From Paenibacillus sp. BIC5C1 (GTDB lineage: Bacteria; Bacillota; Bacilli; Paenibacillales; Paenibacillaceae): a stretch of DNA of 64,000 nucleotides. Under the pieces are notes generated by a model. That model worked only from the letters and a program-made list of their open reading frames with translations, was not told the DNA's origin and ran no database searches. Positions 37,224-45,135 of the stretch are shown piece after piece; positions within the stretch are counted from its first letter, which is position 1, and every line of letters begins with the position of its first letter. The DNA is taken from assembly GCF_032399705.1 (NCBI RefSeq), contig NZ_CP135922.1, positions 4,030,001-4,094,000 on the forward strand, in the 5' to 3' direction. The position numbers and the translations under genes were made by a program.

Positions 37224-38084
37224 ATGATCAAATACACAGCGTCTACTCACATCCATCCCGACCTGCTCGTAGATCCATTCTGGGTCGATTCCTTATCGAA
37301 AGTATCACCTGAGCATACCCATGACTTTTACGAATTCTTCATTCTAAGTGAAGGGCAGTGCCAACATATCGTCAATGGAAGAACCCAGCATTTAAGGCCG
37401 GGCTGCCTTGTCTTTATTCGACCGGACGATATTCACCGTTATGAGCCGGAAGGCACTCAGGACTGCCGTTTTCTGAATAGCCCTTGTCGATCCGCAGTAA
37501 TAGAAGAAGCTTTGGCCTACTTGAATGAACAGAAGTATGCACAAGGGCTCTTGCAGGCTCCCGTTCCCCAGATTGCCATGTTATCTCAGTTAGAAATGAC
37601 AGAGATGGTTCGCAGCTTTGAACGGATTATGATGCTCTCCACAGTGGATAAGAAGAAAGCTCGCGTATACGCAAAAGGGCTGATTATTCAAATTTTTACG
37701 CAGCATTTCTTTGAGTTGGATACCATTGAACAACCCATTCTCCCGCTGTGGCTTGAGCATGCGATTTCCAAAATGCAACTGAAAGAGAACATGAATCGTG
37801 GTCTTCATGCCCTCTATGAATTGTCAGGTCGAAGCGTTGGTCACGTGAACCGTGCCTTCCGTCAATATCTGAATCAGACACCAACAGAGTATATTAATCA
37901 GCTTCGGCTGAATGTAGCCAAGAACTTGCTGCTCACGACTGAGCTTCGCGTGCTTGAGATTGCACTGGAAGCGGGATTTGAGAACGTCAGCCACTTCTAC
38001 CATCAGTTCAAAAAATACTATAATCAAGCTCCGCTAGATTTCCGTAAAAACGCGACAATGAATAAGGAATCGCTGCTGCCATAA
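37224..38084 (+). CDS. AraC-family regulator of the beta-mannosidase operon
   Basis: A 286-residue AraC regulator with an N-terminal cupin (HTHDFYEFFILSEGQCQHIV, LRPGCLVFIRPDDIHRY) and C-terminal double helix-turn-helix (ALYELSGRSVGHVNRAFRQY; LEIALEAGFENVSHFYHQFK). Start ATG 37224 lies 8 bases after AGAGG; the longer in-frame form from 37161 has no ribosome site. Divergent to the beta-mannosidase, which it presumably activates on sensing an imported mannoside. The intergenic region shows a CACG/CGTG palindrome near 37170 but no repeat firm enough to name. Confidence 0.88.
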   Translation: MIKYTASTHIHPDLLVDPFWVDSLSKVSPEHTHDFYEFFILSEGQCQHIVNGRTQHLRPGCLVFIRPDDIHRYEPEGTQDCRFLNSPCRSAVIEEALAYLNEQKYAQGLLQAPVPQIAMLSQLEMTEMVRSFERIMMLSTVDKKKARVYAKGLIIQIFTQHFFELDTIEQPILPLWLEHAISKMQLKENMNRGLHALYELSGRSVGHVNRAFRQYLNQTPTEYINQLRLNVAKNLLLTTELRVLEIALEAGFENVSHFYHQFKKYYNQAPLDFRKNATMNKESLLP

Positions 38085-38150
38085 GGAATTCAAGGCACCC
38101 ATATTGTGATATCTGCAGCATGCCATCCATCATATCCGAATCCAAAGTTT

Positions 38151-38181
38151 AAAAAAGCTCTCCCTATAGTGCAGGGAGAGC
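38151..38181 (-). terminator. terminator after the OmpR-type sensor kinase gene
   Basis: GCTCTCCCT (38157-38165) and AGGGAGAGC (38173-38181) are perfect arms around a 7-base loop; on the minus strand a run of T follows. The remainder of the 233-base gap 38085-38317 shows nothing else. Confidence 0.85.
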
Positions 38182-38317
38182 GGAGTAAACACAAAGCAAA
38201 ATAAGCCGAGCATTGATATTGGCTATTGGCGACACGAACCCCTTCGAGCATTCCCTCTATTTCTCTCACTTCGAGGTTAGGTGCAACTTAGAAGGATATA
38301 GTTGCCGTCCTTTTCTT

Positions 38318-39781
38318 TCAGATATGTTGAGCCGCAGGGAAGCCGAACGAGATTACAGCTCCTCCTTCCTTACGGTTGGTGGCCTGAATCAGACCGCCGC
38401 ACCGTTCCACAATGGCCCTGGCAATCGCCAGACCCAATCCGGACTCACCGTCTTTTCCTTTGACAAAACGGTGGAATAAGGTGGGCAACAGCTCCTGCGG
38501 AAAGCCGGGACCGTCATCTGAGACGGATAGCGCGATCTTTCCTTTTTCCAAGTTTGCAGTAATGTGAATTTCTTCTATAGCGTATCTTGCAGCGTTCGTC
38601 ACGACGTTGAGCAGTGCCTGCAGCAGTTTATCCTGATCAGCCATGACGAACAGCTCCTTATTCTCCGAGCAGGCGATATGGAGTGTTAGTCCTTTCTTTA
38701 CAAGCAGCGGATTGACTCGTTCGGACGTTTCCTTCAACAATTCGTTCAGACTGACTTTGGAAGGTTTGAAGATATCCTCTTCGCTATCCAGCTTCGCAAG
38801 CAGCGTCATTTCGGTGACAATCTTTCCTAATCTGCCACTCTCCCCCAGGATCACGTCCAGTCCTTTACGGACATTCTCCCCTTCAAAGATTCCATCTCGA
38901 ATGCCCTCCGCATAGCCTGCAATGGACATCAGAGGGGTCTTCAGCTCATGAGAAGCATTCTGGAAAAACTGCTTCTGCACCTCATTGAACCTGTTCAGTT
39001 CACCAGCCATCTCGTATACCGTCTGTGCCACAGCTCCAATCTCACCGCCAGCCTTGACCAGCTGAACATCCGTGAAATGACGTTGTTTGACCTTCTTAAG
39101 TTCCTGCTTCAGATTCATCAATGGCTGAATCAGCCTTTTCGTAATAAACAAACTGAGCAGGAACATAATGGCCCCAACAATACAGATCACCAGGATGAGA
39201 CGACCCAGAAGCGCCTGTTCGATAGCTTTAATCTTGCTCATAGGAGTCAACAGAGTCAGTGTTCCTTGGGGGATGGGACTGACATCCATCACATAACGTC
39301 CATCCGTTCCCTTCCACAGGTCCTTGATGCTGGACGAAGTGACCGCTGTGTATTTCGACAAGTTTGCTGGTACGACTTCAGTCAAGGTGTTACTGCTCGC
39401 CATTCCGGTTGTACCACTTACAGACAAAGTCCCCGACAGCACATTTCCGTTAAAATCAGTGACAAAGGCTTCAACATCCGCAGGAATGAGTGTTGAAGGA
39501 GCACTCATAGCCTCTCCCGTTACCAACTGTACGGACTGCATTCCCGTAATGTTTGAATTAGGCATCGTGACAGCAGTTCCAGTGGTAAGTACAGGACTCA
39601 TTGTGAGATCTCCCGTTTTCGTTATAGAAGCAGACATCGCTGCACTTAACGTCTTGAGATCATTTTTCTCTGTCCCAATGAAATGATCCAGCAGCACGTA
39701 ATGAAGTAAAACGGCCGTGACGGAGAGAATTAGAACCAGTGACAATCCGAACGCAAGGTTAATTTGATGAACAAGTTTCAT
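38318..39781 (-). CDS. sensor histidine kinase (HisKA type)
   Basis: A 487-residue two-pass membrane kinase: membrane segments at about 11-31 and 193-213, an extracellular Ser/Thr-rich domain between them with several STG-type stretches, HAMP, then HisKA with FFQNASHELKTPLMS (phospho-His278) and HATPase_c with an N-box NVVTNAARYA and G-box SDDGPGFP and ESGLGLAIARAI. ATG 39781 follows the response regulator stop by one base, so the two are one operon. In-frame codons further upstream fall inside the regulator gene. The ligand is unknown. Confidence 0.88.
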   Translation of the reverse strand: MKLVHQINLAFGLSLVLILSVTAVLLHYVLLDHFIGTEKNDLKTLSAAMSASITKTGDLTMSPVLTTGTAVTMPNSNITGMQSVQLVTGEAMSAPSTLIPADVEAFVTDFNGNVLSGTLSVSGTTGMASSNTLTEVVPANLSKYTAVTSSSIKDLWKGTDGRYVMDVSPIPQGTLTLLTPMSKIKAIEQALLGRLILVICIVGAIMFLLSLFITKRLIQPLMNLKQELKKVKQRHFTDVQLVKAGGEIGAVAQTVYEMAGELNRFNEVQKQFFQNASHELKTPLMSIAGYAEGIRDGIFEGENVRKGLDVILGESGRLGKIVTEMTLLAKLDSEEDIFKPSKVSLNELLKETSERVNPLLVKKGLTLHIACSENKELFVMADQDKLLQALLNVVTNAARYAIEEIHITANLEKGKIALSVSDDGPGFPQELLPTLFHRFVKGKDGESGLGLAIARAIVERCGGLIQATNRKEGGAVISFGFPAAQHI

Positions 39782-39782
39782 A

Positions 39783-40499
39783 TTACATTTCACTCCGATC
39801 TGTACGCATACGATACCCGTGTCCCCATACCGACTCGACGGGAAGTTCCTCAATCTTTTTGCGAATCCGCTTAATTAAATGATCCACGGCACGGTCACTG
39901 CCAAAATAGTCTTCTCCCCAGACAAAACTGAGCAGCTCGTCCCTCGTAAACGCACGATTTGGATGTTCAGCCAGTACCTTGAGCATGGTGAACTCTTTGC
40001 TGGTCAGGTCCACTTCTTCCCCTCGCCATAACGCCCGCCTCTCTTCCAACATTAATTGAAGCTCCCCCATATCGATTCGTGGCGTCGCCGCTTCGCTTAC
40101 AACAGCTCTTTCTTCCGTACCGGTAAGTCTAATCCAACGTTCCAGCTGCCGCTTGATACGGGCTACCAGCTCACGGGGGCTGAAAGGCTTCACCAGATAA
40201 TCGTCACTGCCCAGTTCAAGACCAAGAATTTTGTCCACCTCATTATCTTTCGCCGAGATCATAATAATAGGTACCTCTCCTTCATTACGGATGCGTTTGC
40301 ACAATTCATAGCCGTCCATTCCGGGCAGCATAATGTCCATCACCCACATGCTCGGCGGACTTATTCTATATAAAGACCAGGCATCCTCGGCATTAGCAAG
40401 GCCTATTGTTCGATAGTTTTCTTTGTGCAAATAAGCTTGAATCAGTGTGCGTATATTCTCGTCATCGTCTACAACCGCGATGAGGTAATCGTTATTCAT
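39783..40499 (-). CDS. OmpR/PhoB-family response regulator
   Basis: A 238-residue regulator: receiver domain (acidic pocket VVDDDE, phosphorylated Asp55 in WVMDIMLPG, conserved Lys in YLVKPFSPRE) and C-terminal winged helix (LTSKEFTMLKVLAEHPNRAF; DRAVDHLIKRIRKKIE). Paired with the next gene's kinase. Divergent from a gene for a secreted protein, which is the most likely target. Two palindrome-like elements lie in the shared 161-base gap. Confidence 0.9.
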   Translation of the reverse strand: MNNDYLIAVVDDDENIRTLIQAYLHKENYRTIGLANAEDAWSLYRISPPSMWVMDIMLPGMDGYELCKRIRNEGEVPIIMISAKDNEVDKILGLELGSDDYLVKPFSPRELVARIKRQLERWIRLTGTEERAVVSEAATPRIDMGELQLMLEERRALWRGEEVDLTSKEFTMLKVLAEHPNRAFTRDELLSFVWGEDYFGSDRAVDHLIKRIRKKIEELPVESVWGHGYRMRTDRSEM

Positions 40500-40533
40500 G
40501 AACGGGGCCTCCTGTACTTTTCTCTATAGTGAG

Positions 40534-40599
40534 TATACCAAAGGTATATATATGGAAAGAGCTTTGCCATTGTTTTTCCACAATTACACCAATATTGTG
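40534..40599. promoter_or_regulatory. two palindromes in a divergent regulatory gap
   Basis: TATACC-AAA-GGTATA (40534-40548) and CACAAT-N9-ATTGTG (40579-40599) lie between the OmpR-type regulator gene and the secreted-protein gene. OmpR-type proteins more often use direct repeats, so assignment as their binding sites is weak. Confidence 0.35.
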
Positions 40600-40660
40600 C
40601 CACACTCCTTCGGTAAATTGATAACTGTAAGACAAACCAAACCATAAGGAGTGTTACGAA

Positions 40661-41425
40661 ATGAACTACAGTTTCAAATTCAGAAATGTTGCCCTGTCCG
40701 CCCTACTGCTCACTGCGATCTCCGCACCGATTGTCGCGAATGCCGACAGCGCCGCTAACACAAATGCTGTTACAAAAGGAACTGCTACCTTGCAAGAAGC
40801 GAAATCCGCCATTGCGACCTTTACATTGGCTAATCCAGTGGAGCAGGCCAAAAAGTACGCGCCAGAAACAGTAAGCGAATGGGAAAAAACGCTGGCCCGT
40901 TACAATAAACTGCTTTCACAAAACTATACATCCCGAGTAATGGCCACTTTGGTTGCTGTTGACGTAGACTCTGATGAATGGAAGAAAGTTTCCGAGAACG
41001 CCAAACCAGGTGAGATCAAAGAAATGCAGGCCTTAAAGCTTGAGGAAGGCAAACTTACGTCAGTTGAGAGTGTAAAAGCCGAAAAATTACCTAATTCCGA
41101 AAATAAGAACACCTTGTCTTTCTCCATTACCACAAGCAGTTCAGATCTGAAAGGATTAGTTGAGAATGCAGAATCTGGAGTGCCAATTGCCGTCAGCCCG
41201 CTGAATCTTGACGAAAAATCAACCGGAACAACAAGCGCGGTTATAGCAAATGCTGAAAGTCTTCAATTTAGCGGTACTACAGCTGCCAGTGCATTCTTCT
41301 TAGCACAAAGCAATTTGAATAATGCCGTAACAGCTAAGGACGAAGCTGCAATCAAGACTTCCCTTGCCGACCTTCTCAAGCAATACAAAGCACAAATTGC
41401 TGAACTAGAGGCAGCTCAAGAGTAG
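40661..41425 (+). CDS. secreted protein of unknown function, 254 residues
   Basis: A 254-residue exported protein with a signal peptide ending near VANADSAAN (about residue 29), then a long helical part with many Lys and Glu (HAxE-like amphipathic repeats, as in EQAKKYAPETVSEWEKTLAR) and a Ser/Thr-rich centre. No lipobox, anchor or known domain is visible. AAGGAGTG lies 7 bases before the ATG. Its divergent position to the OmpR-type two-component system suggests that the kinase controls it in answer to a wall or envelope signal. I do not recognise the family. Confidence 0.75.
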   Translation: MNYSFKFRNVALSALLLTAISAPIVANADSAANTNAVTKGTATLQEAKSAIATFTLANPVEQAKKYAPETVSEWEKTLARYNKLLSQNYTSRVMATLVAVDVDSDEWKKVSENAKPGEIKEMQALKLEEGKLTSVESVKAEKLPNSENKNTLSFSITTSSSDLKGLVENAESGVPIAVSPLNLDEKSTGTTSAVIANAESLQFSGTTAASAFFLAQSNLNNAVTAKDEAAIKTSLADLLKQYKAQIAELEAAQE

Positions 41426-41499
41426 GTTTAAATACATTTCAGCTTTAACTACATCATTAAGCAAAGACGTAATCCTTACCCGAACTAAATGACCGGACG

Positions 41500-41546
41500 C
41501 CAACAACCAGCAAGCCTCCATATGGAAGCCTGCTGGTTGTTGGTTT
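41500..41546 (+). terminator. terminator after the secreted-protein gene
   Basis: CCAACAACCAGC and GCTGGTTGTTGG pair as the base of a long stem (further pairs inside with mismatches), followed by TTT. A second weaker CCCTGA/TCAGGGCTTTT hairpin lies at 41588-41615. Confidence 0.75.
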
Positions 41547-41625
41547 ATCGGCTATAAGCTATTTCTGTTATTGTTACCCACTGCCTACCCTGATCTTCAA
41601 TGAGTCAGGGCTTTTGCCGTTATGT

Positions 41626-44142
41626 TTATTTTTCATTAACCCGGGTAACCACAAATGGCTCGTTCAACGCATGCAGGGCTGCGGCCATATCTTCAACCGA
41701 AAGGCTGCCGCCAGCCGAAATATGATATTGAAACTCATAGAAGCCGCCCAAGGTCGCTTTGAAATTCGTCTCCCAATAATTCGTCATCAGCCAGGCATAG
41801 GCTTCCGGTTGAGCGTCAGGCGCTTGCTGGGTGTGGACCTTTCTGGTCCCGTAATCCATCGTTCCCCATTGCACGAGAGGTGTGTCCGGGACAGCAAGCA
41901 GCAGGCTGCGGTCATTATCCTGCCAGGCAATGCCCGACTGTACAGCGGAATAGTCCAGGCAAGTTCCCGGAATCTGATCCTTCCAGGGGCGAACGAGGCC
42001 TCCTGGCTTGTCGGCAAACAGGGTAACTGGCCCAGTGCCTCCCGGGGTGAACGGTAGAGCCAGATAAACGTTCTCCGGATTCCAGATGCTCTCTTTATGG
42101 AACCGCGCCGAAATATCCATCCGGTTTTGACGGGTATAAATCCGCAAGTGCAGTGAAAAATAGGCGATGCCCTTGAGCTGATAACCAAGCTCAACGGTAG
42201 CATACAGCGGTCCATTATCCACCGCGCGCACAGAGATGAGCTGACCAACCGAACGCTCCACGTTAAGGCCTTTACGATTGCGTCCCATTTTGGAACGGAC
42301 ACTCCAAACCTGAGAAGCATCCGCAGGGTTCGCTGGATTTGTCACCTCATAGATGGGTGTAAACGCCCCATACAGATCATCCGCTTTCAACAGTTCGCGT
42401 CCTGTCTCCTTATCGATCCACGAGACAATGCCGCGCTCTTTCGACCAAGTCAAGCGTACAAAAGGGGACTCCAGCCCCGTTTGGCAAACGGAGACCGGCA
42501 CTTGCTGTCCACCTGTCGTTAAGGAATACATATCCTCCATATCGTACACCTGGTCAGCGCCGATCAGCTTCGAATTGGAGGTTGACGTTAAGGAAGAAAG
42601 ACTCTTCTGCGCTGCCAGAATTGGGCGCAGCATCAGTATGCAGCTCTCCATGCCCTGGAGCTTAAGCTCCGCAATAATCGTCTGTGGGTGGCTTGACTGC
42701 TGGATCAGCACCTGTCCCGTGTCCTCCCGGATTACTTCTGCTCCGTTCAATAGCTCATCCGGTTCCCATCCTTCAAGCTTCAACTCAACCAACTCGGTTA
42801 CCTCCCGCTCCGAGAGATTCGTTACCTTGAAACGATAAGGGCGCCCCGGGTATAAGGTGGCGGCATTATCGGCAAGCAGCACCTGATCTAGCGCGCGGTA
42901 AGCAAGCCTGCTTGCCTCTGCGGCGTTAGCTGTCTTGCGAACCTCAAGCATCTGCACATTTTTGTGCCAAGGTTCATACACAGAAGAATGATAACCCCAA
43001 GTATGTTCCGCATAAAGAGTAAGCGCCTGCTCTACAGCCTCGATATCCTGGAGACTAACACTCTTCTGTTCAGGGTCGAGCTTTTCCACCTTGCGAAGCG
43101 TCCGCTGTGCGTCACGGTAAATCTGAGTGTGCATCGGTGTGGAGCTTACACCGTCCGACCACCAGTCTGGCCAATCGCCTTTATGCACAGGCAGACCGTC
43201 CGTCCCTTCCTCCTTCAAGCGGGCAAAAAAGCCGCTCAACGTGCTCATCTCCACGGAAATTCCCTCGCCGTTTTGACGGTTCCATGTATCAATCCATTCC
43301 ATGATTGCGCTATTGGGCGATCCGTTGTCTGTGGGTAATCCGGACAGCATCATCGGCACGAAGTCATATGGATACTGTTCCGCCTCAAGCTGGGCCAAGT
43401 ACCGGTGAATGCGAATATTGGCGATTTGATCATGAATGTTCGCCGGTTCCACAAGTCTGTGCCCGAATTCATCACGAATCATGTATTTGCCAAGCGCACC
43501 AGGGCAGAAGCCAAGCTCGTTGCCAAGCATGTAGTGGTCTCCATTCCAGACCAGCAGGCGTTCCCCACTTGGGGCTTCCCACCAGAAAGGAGACTGCTTG
43601 CGGCCCAGCGCATACATGCCGTGATGGGTATGTATACAGCTGAATAAATGTCGGATTCCGTTATCCAGCAGGCTGTCGGCATATCCCCAGCTGTAGCCGT
43701 TGATATCCGCCGTCATCGCACTGTCTATTGGGTGACCGATAGATTCGGCATAGGTCTGAGCTTTGCTGTGTATTTTGTTCAGCAACTGTAGGTCGGGCAG
43801 CTCGGTCATATTCAAATACGTGCCGGAGAGCTCGATATCGCCGCGCCGCACGGCATCGGCAAATGCAACTTTTTCCTCGTCTCGAGCCTGCTTCAAGAAT
43901 TGCTCCACAGCCCAGAAGGTCTCACATGTCCAGCGGAACCCTTTCCACTCGGGGTTTACACCGTCATGAGCATCATTAACAATACGCAGTGCCTGACGGA
44001 TAAAATCGATATGATATTGTTCAATCTTCTCCTGCCGGTCGGTATAACCAATGTCAGTATGGGAATGGTGAATGACATATATTTTCCATTTCCGTTCAAG
44101 TGTCGGGATGGCGGCCTGTTTGATTTGTTGTTCGAGTGTCAT
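41626..44142 (-). CDS. alpha-mannosidase, GH38 family
   Basis: An 838-residue cytoplasmic GH38-type enzyme predicted to remove alpha-linked mannose, as from N-glycans or yeast mannan. N-terminal metal-site motif HSHTDIGYTD (zinc ligands His28 and Asp30), then MTADINGYSWGYAD with the likely nucleophile Asp146, a helical middle domain and large beta-sandwich C-terminal domains. The family has two close subgroups; this one has the HTDIGYTD form often found in Paenibacillus. It is last in an operon with a mannose-6-phosphate-isomerase-like protein and a ROK kinase, 24 bases after the kinase gene, which fits conversion of mannose to fructose-6-phosphate. The subgroup's true substrate is less sure than the family. 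Confidence 0.85.
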   Translation of the reverse strand: MTLEQQIKQAAIPTLERKWKIYVIHHSHTDIGYTDRQEKIEQYHIDFIRQALRIVNDAHDGVNPEWKGFRWTCETFWAVEQFLKQARDEEKVAFADAVRRGDIELSGTYLNMTELPDLQLLNKIHSKAQTYAESIGHPIDSAMTADINGYSWGYADSLLDNGIRHLFSCIHTHHGMYALGRKQSPFWWEAPSGERLLVWNGDHYMLGNELGFCPGALGKYMIRDEFGHRLVEPANIHDQIANIRIHRYLAQLEAEQYPYDFVPMMLSGLPTDNGSPNSAIMEWIDTWNRQNGEGISVEMSTLSGFFARLKEEGTDGLPVHKGDWPDWWSDGVSSTPMHTQIYRDAQRTLRKVEKLDPEQKSVSLQDIEAVEQALTLYAEHTWGYHSSVYEPWHKNVQMLEVRKTANAAEASRLAYRALDQVLLADNAATLYPGRPYRFKVTNLSEREVTELVELKLEGWEPDELLNGAEVIREDTGQVLIQQSSHPQTIIAELKLQGMESCILMLRPILAAQKSLSSLTSTSNSKLIGADQVYDMEDMYSLTTGGQQVPVSVCQTGLESPFVRLTWSKERGIVSWIDKETGRELLKADDLYGAFTPIYEVTNPANPADASQVWSVRSKMGRNRKGLNVERSVGQLISVRAVDNGPLYATVELGYQLKGIAYFSLHLRIYTRQNRMDISARFHKESIWNPENVYLALPFTPGGTGPVTLFADKPGGLVRPWKDQIPGTCLDYSAVQSGIAWQDNDRSLLLAVPDTPLVQWGTMDYGTRKVHTQQAPDAQPEAYAWLMTNYWETNFKATLGGFYEFQYHISAGGSLSVEDMAAALHALNEPFVVTRVNEK

Positions 44143-44166
44143 CTTTTTTTCTCCTTTATTGGTGGA

Positions 44167-45135
44167 TTAGGTACCTTTTACGAGTTGGAAAATCCCGTGA
44201 AACACATGCTCCTGCATTTGTTTCTCATTATGCAGAGGCATCTTCTCGGGCAAGAGTGCTTCCGAAAGCGTCCCGCCAAATAGATCATGGGTTTCGGCAA
44301 TTTGTCCCCCCAAGATCAGACGAGTGGGGCGAAACTCAGCCACGTACGGACGCAGCATTTCCCCAAGCCGCTGGCCGTAAAGCTGCCATACACGGATGGC
44401 AGAGTAATTTCCCTGTCTGGCCGCTATCGCCAGATGGTACACGTCCTCTCCCTGCCTTCGAGCATCATGGCTATCTGCCAAGGCCAAAATCCCTCGGCTT
44501 CCGAACAGATCATCCACGGTTCCTCCCTTGTATTGCTCGGCATACAACATGCCTGAGTCGGGAATTCCCCATTTTCCGCTGACAATGGACCGGTTCTCAA
44601 CAAAAACGGAGCCAAGGCCCGTTCCCAATGTAAGGCAAAGCAATCTTTCCTGTGGAAAAAGCCTACTGACCCCCAGAGCGAACAGGGCAGCATCATTGCC
44701 AAAACGAATATCTGCGGCGGCAAGCTGGGTCATCCATTCAGGCGCGGAACCTTCTGATGCAAGCGCCGTTAATTCACTTCGCAGCAGTGTTTTTAAATTA
44801 ACTTCATATAGCTGTTCGTATTTATTCAAACCCCGGATACGGGAAACACCTGTGTCGTATTCGAAAGGGCCGGGGAAAGCAAAGCCGATGTGAAATCTGG
44901 GAAATCTGACCCTGGTTCCTTTAACGGAACTTAGCTGCTGCATGTAGGCGAAGTATCCAGCTGCAAGCTCCTTAATCACGTCGACTAGGTTGACGGCAAT
45001 TTCATACGCGCTACTGTCGGAGCGAGATGACCTTTTGACATAAAGTTGTGGTAGAAGATTCCCGTCACTCAGCACGACGGCACCCTTCAAAAAGGTCCCT
45101 CCGGCATCAATGGCAATCGTGACGTCAGGATTCAT
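44167..45135 (-). CDS. ROK-family sugar kinase
   Basis: A 322-residue ROK kinase. Phosphate-binding motif AIDAGGTFLKGAV (Asp10), catalytic base in FGNDAALFALG (Asp148), and second phosphate loop LTLGTGLGSVFV. The zinc-binding CxCGxxGC of the classic ROK motif is missing, so it belongs to the zinc-free subgroup. It phosphorylates a hexose at C6; the surroundings argue for mannose or a hexosamine. It starts by a 4-base overlap (ATGA) with the isomerase gene before it and is followed by the alpha-mannosidase, consistent with a mannose catabolic set. Confidence 0.85.
   Translation of the reverse strand: MNPDVTIAIDAGGTFLKGAVVLSDGNLLPQLYVKRSSRSDSSAYEIAVNLVDVIKELAAGYFAYMQQLSSVKGTRVRFPRFHIGFAFPGPFEYDTGVSRIRGLNKYEQLYEVNLKTLLRSELTALASEGSAPEWMTQLAAADIRFGNDAALFALGVSRLFPQERLLCLTLGTGLGSVFVENRSIVSGKWGIPDSGMLYAEQYKGGTVDDLFGSRGILALADSHDARRQGEDVYHLAIAARQGNYSAIRVWQLYGQRLGEMLRPYVAEFRPTRLILGGQIAETHDLFGGTLSEALLPEKMPLHNEKQMQEHVFHGIFQLVKGT

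Noticed and set aside
38948..39496. 182-codon open frame on the plus strand
   Set aside because: Antisense to the histidine kinase gene and of low-complexity, Gln/His-rich composition.
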